Part shown: piece by piece, positions 56,920 to 64,000 of the stretch
Position numbering within the stretch: the first letter of the stretch is position 1
How the letters are laid out: each line of letters begins with the position of its first letter
Source of the DNA: Corallococcus interemptor
GTDB taxonomy: Bacteria; Myxococcota; Myxococcia; Myxococcales; Myxococcaceae
Length of the DNA: 64,000 nt
NCBI RefSeq assembly: GCF_003668875.1
Contig: NZ_RAWM01000028.1
Coordinates: 20,216-84,215, forward strand
Direction of reading: 5' to 3'
The notes under the pieces: model-generated
Told to the model about the DNA's origin: nothing
What the model saw: only the letters and a program-made list of their open reading frames with translations
Database searches by the model: none
Translations under genes and position numbers: made by a program

Positions 56920-57361
56920 TTCCGCGCTCCCTCGGCGGCCTGTGGGGGAGGAAGGGGGAGGCCGCCTGACCCGACGGGCTTTTCCGACGGGCCACCAGGC
57001 GAGTCAAGCACGCCCGTTGAACGCAACGCGGCATCCTCCCTTCCTCCAGCAACGCTGCTGGCCGCATGCATTCACGTGGCTGTCGGCCAGAGGACGAAGC
57101 GCGGACCTCCGGACGGCTTGCGCGTGGTGGAAAACCACGTGTCCGCCTGCCGGGCCGCCTGCCCCACGAACGGACAGGGGGCCACGAGGGGCCGGGACGG
57201 GAAGCGGAAGCGTGCCGACTGTTCAAACCCCGAGCAGCGCACGCACGGCCCGGGTTGTTCCCCCTGGCAGGGACCCGGGCGGAAACGCAGCTTTGGAAGC
57301 GGGACGTCCGGCCGACCGCGCCGCCGCGGTGGCGGGGACGGGGGGCTCGCGAGGGCACTGA
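56920..57361. other. Divergent intergenic region, no gene seen
   Basis: These 442 bases separate the tyrosine operon and the giant kinase gene. Short structures are CCAGCA-ACGC-TGCTGG (57046-57061) and a direct repeat of CCGACGGGC near 56980-57005. I find no convincing promoter consensus or coding frame. It should carry the promoters of both divergent units. Confidence 0.4.
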
Positions 57362-60300
57362 ATGGCGCAAGGCTTCCAACAGGCCGGCGACACCCCCAGG
57401 GAGCCACACCCGGGCCAGCGGCTGGGCAACCGCTACGAGCTGCGCCAGCGGGTGAAGGCCGGACGGGGCATCTCCACCTGGCAGGGGTTGGACCTGCTCA
57501 CGCACGAGCGCGTGCTCGTGAAGGTCACCCCGCTGTCCGCCTTCGTCCCCACGGCCCGCCACCGGCTGGAGCACGAGGCGGAGGTGCTGGCGCGGCTGCA
57601 CAACCCGGCGCTCGTGCCCGTGCGCGACCTGGGCACGTCCGATGACCTGCTCTACCTCGTCACCCCGTGGGTGGACGGCGAGACGCTGGAGGCCCGCCTG
57701 GAGCGCGGCCCCCTGTCCCTGCCGGAGGCCATCATGCTGGGCCAGCGCCTGCTGAAGGCGCTCGCGGAGGCGCACCGCGAGGGCGTCCTGCACCGCGACG
57801 TGAAGCCCTCCAACATCCTGGTGCGCGACCACCCGATGTCCGCCGCGTGGCTCACCGACTTCGGCCTGTCGCGCAGCGAGCGGTTGGACCCGTCCCTGCG
57901 GGATTTGCCCGTGGGCACGGCGCGCTACCTGTCGCCGGAGCAGGCGGGGCTCATCAACCGGCCGGTGGAGGCGCCGTCGGACCTGTACGCCGTGGGCCTG
58001 GTGCTCTTCGAGGCGCTGTCCGGCCGCCCCGCGCTGGAGGGCGCGACGGTGGGCGAGGTGCTCCGGCTGCACCTGACCGCGCACCCGCGCCTGCGCCCCG
58101 TGGGCGTGGAGGTGCCGCTGGCGATGGAGGAGCTCATCGCGCGGCTGAGCCAGACCGACCCGCGCGACCGCTACCAGACCGCGGACGCCGCGCTCGCGGA
58201 CCTGAACGCGCTGGAGGCCGCGCTGTCCCGGGGTGAGGCGGAGCCCGCGCTCGTCACCGGCGCGCACGACCACCGCCAGAGCCTCACCGAGCCGTCCTTC
58301 GTGGGCCGCCGCGAGGAGCTGGCGACGCTGGAGCGCGAATTGGAGCACGTGAGCGAGGACGGCTCGCGCGCCGTGGTGGTGGAGGGCGAGTCCGGCGGCG
58401 GCAAGAGCCGGCTCTTGGAGGAGTTCTCCGCCCGGGCCGTGGGCCAGCGCGCGTGGGTGCTGCATGGCCAGGCGCAGGACCAGGCCGCGCAGCGCCCCTT
58501 CCAGCTCTTCGCGGGCGTGGCGGAGGGCATCGCCGCGCAGGCGCGCGAGGACCCGGCGCTGGGCGCGCTCTTGCGCGAGAGGCTCGCGGGCCAGGAGGCC
58601 GGCCTGTGCGCGGTGCTGCCTCCGCTCACGGAGGTGCTCGCACCCGGCCCGCGGGCGCCGCGCGCGCAGGGGCTGGGGCCGGAGTCCCTGAGCGAGAGCC
58701 GCAGCGTCTGGAGCCTCACGGCGCTGCTCAACGCGCTGGGCACGCCGGACGCGCCCGCGGTGGTGGTGCTGGAGGATTGCCAGTGGGCGGACACGCTCAC
58801 GCTGCGCGCGCTGGAGGCCTGGTCCCAGGGCCGCCGCGCCGGGGACGGGCGGCTCTTGCTCATCGTGTCGTTCCGCAGCGAGGACATCCACGCGGACCAC
58901 GTGCTCCGGCGGCTGGCGCCGGGCGAGCACCTGAAGCTGACCGCCTTCGGCGCGGCGGAGGTCGCGCTGCTGGCGGAGTCCATGGCCGGCGTGCTGCCAC
59001 CGGAGGCCGTGGAGCTGGTGACGCGGCTGGCGGAGGGCAACCCGTTCATGGCCTCCGCGGTGCTGCACGGGCTGGTGGAGGACGGCGTCCTCATGCCCGG
59101 TCCGGACGGCTGGCGGGTGCAGCCGGAGGCGATGGCGCACGCGCGCTCGTCGCGCCAGGCGGCCACCTTCCTGGTGCGGCGCCTGCGCCTGTTGCCGCCG
59201 GAGTCCCTGCACGTGCTCAGCGTGGGCGCGGTGCTGGGCAAGTCCTTCGACACGCGCGCGGTGGCGGCCCTGTCCGGCACGCCGCTGGAGGCCGTCACCA
59301 CCGCGCTGGAGCCGCCGCGCCGCCGGCACATGCTGTGGACGGAAGGCACGCGCTCCACCTTCGTGCACGACAAGCTGCGCGAGGTGCTGCTGGACCTGCT
59401 GTCCCCGGAGGAGCGCCGCGAATTGCACCGGCTGGCCGCGCGCGCCGCGCAGCAGTCCGTGCCCAATGATCCGTTCGAGCTGGCCTACCACTTCGACGCG
59501 GCGGGAGAGAGCGCGCAGGCCCTGCCCTGGGCGCTGGTGGCCGCGGAGCAGGCGCGCCAGCGCTTCTCACTGGACACCGCGGAGGTGAACTACCGCATCG
59601 CCGAGCGCGGCGCTTCAGGCGCGGACGCGCGCACCCGCTACCGCATCGCTTCTGGCCTGGGCACCGCGCTGATGATGCGCGGCCGCTACGACGAGGCGCA
59701 GCGGCAGCTGGAGGCCGCCCAGTCCCTGGCGCACGACCGGCTGGAGCAGGGCCGCACGCTGGGCCACCTGGGCGAGCTCGCCTTCAAGCGCGGCCAGACG
59801 GTGCAGGCCAACGCCTACCTGGAGCAGGGCTTGAAGCTGCTGGGCCGCTGGGTGCCGCCCGGCACGCTGGCCACCGGCGCCAGCGCCGCGTGGGAAATCC
59901 TCACGCAGGCCGCGCACACCGTGGCGCCGCGCCTGTGGCTGGGCCGCAAGTCCCTGGCGGACGGCGAGGAGGACCTGCTCGCGGTCAACCTCTACAGCCG
60001 GCTCGCGTACGGCTACTGGTACCAGCGCGGCCGCGCCGCGGTGCTGTGGGCGCACCTGCGCGACATGAACCTGGCGGAGCGCTACCCGCCCACGCCGGAA
60101 TTGGCGCAGGCGTACTCCGCGCACTCGCCCGCGCTCACCACCCTGCCCTGGTTCCAGCGCGCGTACGCCTACGCCAGGAAGTCGCTGGCCCTGCGCCAGC
60201 AGCTGGGGGACGTGTGGGGCCAGGGCCAGTCGCTGCACTTCTATGGCCTGGCCCTCTACGCGTCGTCGCGCTTCAAGGAATGCATCGAGAAGTGCCGCGA

Positions 60301-62323
60301 GGCGGTGCGCCTGCTGGAGCGCACCGGCGACCCGTGGGAGGTGAACAACGCCACCTTCCAGATCGCCATGTCGCTCTACCGCCTGGGCCGCCTGAAGGAG
60401 GCCGCGGCGGTGAGCCAGAAGCTGCACGCGGCGGCGCTCGCGCTGGGGGACCGGTACTCGCTGCGCCTGGGCCTGGAGGCGTGGGCCAAGTCCACCGGGG
60501 GCCGCATCCCCGCGGCGCTGCTGGAGACGGAGCTGGCGGCGCCCACCGCCACCGACCCGCAGTCCTTCGCGGGCGTGCTCCAGGCGGAAGGCCTGCGCCT
60601 GCTGCGTGAGAACGAACCCGCGAGGGCCGCGGAGGTGCTGGAGCGCGCCGAGCGCGTGGTGGAGGACGCGCACCTGCGGCAGGAGTACGTGGCCCCCATC
60701 ACCCCGTGGCTCGCCACCGCGCGCAGGCGCCTGGCGCAGCAGGCCAGCCCCCTGAATCCGAAGGAGCGCGACCGGCTCTTGAGGGAGGCGGACGGGGTGG
60801 CGAAGCGCGCCCACGCCGTCGCGCGCACCTACCGCAACAACCTGCCCCACGCGCTGCGCGAGCGCGGCCTGATGTGCGCGCTGCGAGACCGGCCCGCCCG
60901 GGCCCGCAAGCACCTGGACGAGTCGCTGCGCGTGGCGGAGCAGCTGGAGATGCGCCAGGAGCGCGCGCTGACGCTCCAGGCCCGCGGCGAGGTGGGCCGG
61001 GCCCGCGGCTGGCCCGGCGCTTCGCGCGACCTGGAGACGGCCGCCCGTGAGTTGGAGGCCATGGAGGACGGCCTGCACCGCGAGGCCGGGCACGCCACGG
61101 CCGGCGTGGAGACGCTGTCGCTGGTGGACCGCTTCCCGCGCGTGCTGGAGGTGGGGCGCAGGCTCGCCTCCGCCCTGTCGCGCGAGGCCGTGTTCGAGAC
61201 CGCCCGCCAGTCCATGCAGGAGCTCTTGCGCGCGGAGAGATGCGCCGTGGTGGACCCGCGCGCGGTGGTGTCCGAGGAGGACGCGAAGAACCAGGGCCTC
61301 AGCCGCACCGCGCTCGCGCGCGCGCTGGAGACGGGCCGCATCACCGTGCTGGGCCAGGGCCTGCCCGGCGGCATCAGCGAGAGCATGGAGCTGCTCGGGG
61401 TGCGCTCGCTGCTGTGCGCGCCGCTCCAGGTGCGCGGCAAGACGGTGGCGTGCGTGGTGGCCAGCCACCGCAAGGTGGGCGCCCTCTTCGGCGAGGACGA
61501 GGAGCGCCTGGCGTCCTTCGTGACGGTGCTCGCGGGCGCGGCGCTGGAGAACGCGGAGAACTTCGAGCGCGTCGCCGCCCTCTCGGAAGAACAGGGCCGC
61601 CTGTACCGGGAGGAGCAGGAGGCCGTGCGCCGCCGCGACGACTTCCTGTCCATCGCCGCGCATGAGCTGAAGACGCCGCTCACGTCCCTGCAGCTGCACA
61701 TCCAGGGGCTCCAGGCGAAGGCCCGGGGCGCGCCCATGCCGCCGGAGAAGCTGACCGCCAAGCTGGAGTCGGCCTATTCGCAGACGCAGCGGCTGGGGAA
61801 GCTGGTCAACGACCTGCTGGACATCTCCCGCATCGCGCAGGGCCAGCTGCACATCAAGCGCGAGGACGTGGACCTGGTGACGCTGGTGCGCAACCAGCTG
61901 GAGCGCAGCCGCGAGGCACTGGTCCGCGCCGAGTGCGAGGTGCGCTTCCACGCCAGCGAGCCGCGCCTCATCGGCCACTGGGACGCGCTCCGGCTGGAGC
62001 AGGTGGTGGGCAACCTCTTGACCAACGCCATGAAGTACGGCGCGGGCAAGCCCGTGGAGGTGACGCTGGACGGGGACGCCACGGGCGTGCGGCTGGAGGT
62101 GCGCGACCACGGCATCGGCATCGCGGAGGAGGACCGGGCGCGCATCTTCGAGCGCTTCGAGCGCGCGGTGTCCGTGCGCCACTACGGCGGCTTCGGGCTG
62201 GGCCTGTGGATCGTCCGCGAAATCGTGCAGGCGCTGGGCGGCAACATCGACGTGGCCAGCGCCCCGGAGCAGGGCTCGACCTTCACGGTCACCCTGCCCC
62301 GCTCCGGCTCACCGGTGCACTGA
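57362..62323 (+). CDS. Giant Ser/Thr-kinase/ATPase/TPR/GAF/histidine-kinase fusion
   Basis: This 1653-residue soluble protein starts with a Ser/Thr kinase domain (about 24-290; VLVKVTP, LHRDVKPSNILV, LTDFGLSRS, YLSPEQ), which looks active. An AAA-like/STAND ATPase follows (about 310-620; Walker A VEGESGGGKSRLL, Walker B VVVLEDCQWAD). A long TPR-like helical solenoid spans about 640-1200, GAF about 1257-1400, HisKA (His1434 in AAHELKTPLTS) and HATPase to the end (NLLTNAMKYG, DHGIGIAEED, GGFGLGLWI). It lacks a receiver, so phosphate must go to another protein. This is the PknB-STAND-HK plan common in myxobacteria and cyanobacteria. It ends 4 bp from the convergent methyltransferase gene. Confidence 0.92.
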   Translation: MAQGFQQAGDTPREPHPGQRLGNRYELRQRVKAGRGISTWQGLDLLTHERVLVKVTPLSAFVPTARHRLEHEAEVLARLHNPALVPVRDLGTSDDLLYLVTPWVDGETLEARLERGPLSLPEAIMLGQRLLKALAEAHREGVLHRDVKPSNILVRDHPMSAAWLTDFGLSRSERLDPSLRDLPVGTARYLSPEQAGLINRPVEAPSDLYAVGLVLFEALSGRPALEGATVGEVLRLHLTAHPRLRPVGVEVPLAMEELIARLSQTDPRDRYQTADAALADLNALEAALSRGEAEPALVTGAHDHRQSLTEPSFVGRREELATLERELEHVSEDGSRAVVVEGESGGGKSRLLEEFSARAVGQRAWVLHGQAQDQAAQRPFQLFAGVAEGIAAQAREDPALGALLRERLAGQEAGLCAVLPPLTEVLAPGPRAPRAQGLGPESLSESRSVWSLTALLNALGTPDAPAVVVLEDCQWADTLTLRALEAWSQGRRAGDGRLLLIVSFRSEDIHADHVLRRLAPGEHLKLTAFGAAEVALLAESMAGVLPPEAVELVTRLAEGNPFMASAVLHGLVEDGVLMPGPDGWRVQPEAMAHARSSRQAATFLVRRLRLLPPESLHVLSVGAVLGKSFDTRAVAALSGTPLEAVTTALEPPRRRHMLWTEGTRSTFVHDKLREVLLDLLSPEERRELHRLAARAAQQSVPNDPFELAYHFDAAGESAQALPWALVAAEQARQRFSLDTAEVNYRIAERGASGADARTRYRIASGLGTALMMRGRYDEAQRQLEAAQSLAHDRLEQGRTLGHLGELAFKRGQTVQANAYLEQGLKLLGRWVPPGTLATGASAAWEILTQAAHTVAPRLWLGRKSLADGEEDLLAVNLYSRLAYGYWYQRGRAAVLWAHLRDMNLAERYPPTPELAQAYSAHSPALTTLPWFQRAYAYARKSLALRQQLGDVWGQGQSLHFYGLALYASSRFKECIEKCREAVRLLERTGDPWEVNNATFQIAMSLYRLGRLKEAAAVSQKLHAAALALGDRYSLRLGLEAWAKSTGGRIPAALLETELAAPTATDPQSFAGVLQAEGLRLLRENEPARAAEVLERAERVVEDAHLRQEYVAPITPWLATARRRLAQQASPLNPKERDRLLREADGVAKRAHAVARTYRNNLPHALRERGLMCALRDRPARARKHLDESLRVAEQLEMRQERALTLQARGEVGRARGWPGASRDLETAARELEAMEDGLHREAGHATAGVETLSLVDRFPRVLEVGRRLASALSREAVFETARQSMQELLRAERCAVVDPRAVVSEEDAKNQGLSRTALARALETGRITVLGQGLPGGISESMELLGVRSLLCAPLQVRGKTVACVVASHRKVGALFGEDEERLASFVTVLAGAALENAENFERVAALSEEQGRLYREEQEAVRRRDDFLSIAAHELKTPLTSLQLHIQGLQAKARGAPMPPEKLTAKLESAYSQTQRLGKLVNDLLDISRIAQGQLHIKREDVDLVTLVRNQLERSREALVRAECEVRFHASEPRLIGHWDALRLEQVVGNLLTNAMKYGAGKPVEVTLDGDATGVRLEVRDHGIGIAEEDRARIFERFERAVSVRHYGGFGLGLWIVREIVQALGGNIDVASAPEQGSTFTVTLPRSGSPVH

Positions 62324-62327
62324 CTGA

Positions 62328-63371
62328 CTACCGGCGCGTCACTTCCAGGTAGATGACGTTGTCCTGCGAGTCGCGGAACAGCCGCACGTTGTCCACCAGC
62401 TCCAGCGGCGTCTCCGACAGGAGGCTCCGCATCCCGTCCTCGTCCCGGTAGGTGAGCCACCAGTCCATGAAGGCCTCCATGTAGCCCGTCTCCGGCGGGT
62501 GCACCGCGAAGTTGGCCACCAGCAGGCGTCCGCCCGGGCGCAGCATGCGGAAGAGCAGCGCCGTGAGCCGGGCCGCCACGGAGTCCGACAGGTAGTCGTA
62601 CAGCCCGGCGGAGTACGCGAAGTCCAGGTCCTCGAACACCGCCTTGCCCGCGAGCAGGGCGCGGACCGAGCCGCACACCGGCCGCACGATGCCGCCCGGG
62701 TGCAGGCGCGAAATCTCCGCCAGGCTCACCGGGTCCTGGTCGAACGCGATGAGCTCCTGGAGCCTGCCCTCCGCCACCGCGCGCGACGACTCGGCCTCGC
62801 GCAGGTGCCCGCACGCCACGGACAGCACGCGCCCGTCGGGCCGCCGCGCGGCCGTCGCGTCCATCATCCGCGCGAGCAGCTCCCGGCGCTCGCGCACGCT
62901 GCGGGCGGAGGGCTGCCCGTGCATGTAGCGGTAGATTTCACGGCCCGCGTGCAGCTCGTCCGCCGCGTGGTCCATGTAGAGGTAGTCGATGAGGGCCGCG
63001 TCGCCCGCGTAGCCGCGCGGCCGCTCGAAGGCGTGCCGGGTGAAGGGGCACTGGTGCAGGAAGGGGCGCATGGGGTGCTTGCGCGCCAGCTCCTGGCAGA
63101 AGCGCTTCCACACCTCCGGGCTCCACTGCCGCCGCCTCTGGATGAGCCCTCCGTGCAGGGCGGTCATCCCGGCGTGCAGCGTCTCGTCCGGGCCCTGCAC
63201 CATCCGGGAGTGCAGGGTGTCCAACCACTCCCGCGCCTCCATGAGTGCTTCCTCGGGTGGGAGCAGGTCCCCCCTGAGCAGCGGGTTCACCAGGACAAGG
63301 TGGTTGGCTTGAGGCGCGACCGGCAGAGCCGCGCCGTGGACCGACAGGAAGGGCTGGCGCATAGGCATCAT
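62328..63371 (-). CDS. SAM-dependent methyltransferase, class I
   Basis: This 347-residue protein starts at ATG 63371 (MMPMRQPFLSVHGAALPVAP; the next Met codons at 63368 and 63362 also possible). Residues 60-175 are a helical N-domain (LMEAREWLDTLHSRMVQGPD, FTRHAFERPRGYAGDAALID). The methyltransferase fold follows: GRVLSVACGHLREAESSRAV (motif I), LIAFDQDPVSL (motif II), DLDFAYSAGLYDYL and LRPGGRLLVANFAVHPPETG. The combination resembles methyltransferases of the PhcB or EF3 type acting on small or fatty acids. Substrate is not determined. Confidence 0.85.
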   Translation of the reverse strand: MMPMRQPFLSVHGAALPVAPQANHLVLVNPLLRGDLLPPEEALMEAREWLDTLHSRMVQGPDETLHAGMTALHGGLIQRRRQWSPEVWKRFCQELARKHPMRPFLHQCPFTRHAFERPRGYAGDAALIDYLYMDHAADELHAGREIYRYMHGQPSARSVRERRELLARMMDATAARRPDGRVLSVACGHLREAESSRAVAEGRLQELIAFDQDPVSLAEISRLHPGGIVRPVCGSVRALLAGKAVFEDLDFAYSAGLYDYLSDSVAARLTALLFRMLRPGGRLLVANFAVHPPETGYMEAFMDWWLTYRDEDGMRSLLSETPLELVDNVRLFRDSQDNVIYLEVTRR

Positions 63372-63609
63372 CCCGACAACCTGTAAGCAGAGGGCATCTA
63401 CTTCCCGGGCCTCCGCCTTTCGCCGGGCCCCGCTCCGGCCAGCCGGACGGGCCCCTGGAATGGCCCGCCGAAACCCTCGGGGGACGGTTCTACCCGCAAG
63501 CCCCGACAATCCTTCCCCCGGGAAGGGGATTGCGGGGGGCGCGGTATCCGGCGACAGGCACTGCGGTTAGGATGGCGCGCCCCGTCTGGAAGAGAGCCGC
63601 AAGCCGCGC

Positions 63610-63987
63610 ATGAAGATTGAAATCGCCCACCTGCCCCACGACATCATCGAGATCATCTATCCCTCGGAAGTGACGCCGAAGGACGTGACCGAGTACGTCG
63701 AGCAACTGAAGAAGGACATCACCGCCCGTGGGGGCGCGGAGTGGTCCGCGCTGGTGGACCAGTCCAAGCTGCGGGTGATGCCCGCCTCGGTGGTGGGGGA
63801 GATGGCGCGGCTGAACGCCTACGCCCAGCAGCGCGGCATGAAGCGCTCCGCGCGCGTGGTGAGCGACCCCGGCAGCGGCCTCCAGGCCTGGCGCATGACC
63901 AAGAACGCCGGCCTCACCATCCCCGCGAAGACCTTCGAGACCCGCTCCGAGGCGCTGTCCTGGCTCGAAGCCCCCGACGCGGACTGA
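63610..63987 (+). CDS. Small STAS/SpoIIAA-like protein
   Basis: This 125-residue cytoplasmic protein has an alternating beta-alpha pattern (MKIEIAHLPHDIIEIIYPSE, VTEYVEQLKKDITARGGAEW, ALVDQSKLRVMPASVVGEMA, RVVSDPGSGLQAWRMTK, AKTFETRSEALSWLE) consistent with a SpoIIAA/STAS-like fold. No phosphorylatable serine motif is obvious, so regulatory use as a partner-switch antagonist is only possible. Upstream 238 bp separate it from the divergent methyltransferase. It lies at the right edge of the window. Confidence 0.65.
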   Translation: MKIEIAHLPHDIIEIIYPSEVTPKDVTEYVEQLKKDITARGGAEWSALVDQSKLRVMPASVVGEMARLNAYAQQRGMKRSARVVSDPGSGLQAWRMTKNAGLTIPAKTFETRSEALSWLEAPDAD

Positions 63988-64000
63988 ACCACCCCCGGCG

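Noticed and set aside
59615..62182. 855-codon minus-strand frame opposite the giant kinase
   Set aside because: Shadow frame without recognisable domains; the sense protein is fully explained.

Overview
This 64 kb window is very GC-rich, densely coding DNA that reads as a myxobacterial chromosome, most likely Myxococcaceae (Corallococcus or Myxococcus type). The evidence is five Hanks-type Ser/Thr kinase or pseudokinase genes, fused and hybrid histidine kinases, many lipoproteins, and families that are largely myxobacterial (DUF2381-, DUF2019-, DUF6310- and DUF5953-like). All family names here come from reading the protein sequences, not from searches. I saw no rRNA, tRNA, CRISPR array or insertion sequence.

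Layout. 0-10 kb: periplasmic peroxiredoxin, a metal-site-degenerate amidohydrolase, a Ser/Thr kinase with TPRs, a secreted esterase, a ChbG-like deacetylase, a hybrid histidine kinase with a dead receiver, QueF and a second Ser/Thr kinase. 10-14.3 kb: a tandemly duplicated lipoprotein-toxin/immunity module whose flanks are almost identical while the middles have diverged; the junction keeps scraps of both neighbouring genes. 14.4-19.1 kb: Ppx/GppA, a zinc alcohol dehydrogenase and an SDR/QueA-like pair. 19.1-26.7 kb: an accessory block with an XRE-cupin regulator, a nuclease-type lipoprotein toxin with its probable immunity protein, two DUF2019-like proteins, a pseudokinase, an HTH regulator and a kinase/DUF2381 pair. 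26.7-36.8 kb: envelope proteins, an Fe(II)/2OG oxygenase, DUF4230, a macrodomain protein, a TPR protein, a hybrid kinase and DUF2270. 36.8-38.1 kb: a lower-GC GNAT toxin-antitoxin remnant. 38.1-42.3 kb: a secreted HEAT-repeat protein with a large beta-rich partner. 42.6-48.5 kb: NAD-type isocitrate dehydrogenase, SUI1/YciH, a VKOR-DsbA fusion, a cupin, YgfZ, small zinc/cysteine proteins and an ECF sigma factor with its own zinc-finger tail. 48.6-54.1 kb: a divergent sulfur island (DsrE, SoxB-like hydrolase, two rhodaneses, two YeeE/YedE half-transporters, a persulfide-dioxygenase-like enzyme and TauE/SafE) arranged around a symmetrical nested dyad. 54.1-56.9 kb: a tyrosine-degradation operon (FAH, maleylacetoacetate isomerase, HPPD). 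57.4-64 kb: a 1653-residue Ser/Thr-kinase/ATPase/TPR/GAF/histidine-kinase protein, a methyltransferase and a small STAS-like protein.

The most interesting material is the lipoprotein toxin/immunity loci. Three lipoproteins (10053, 11978, 19744), each with a lipobox and a PD-(D/E)xK-like C-terminal motif and each followed immediately by a probable immunity gene, look like the SitA/SitI polymorphic toxins that myxobacteria deliver by outer-membrane exchange. That assignment is an inference. The mosaic conservation of the tandem copies and the sulfur-island dyad are seen directly in the sequence.
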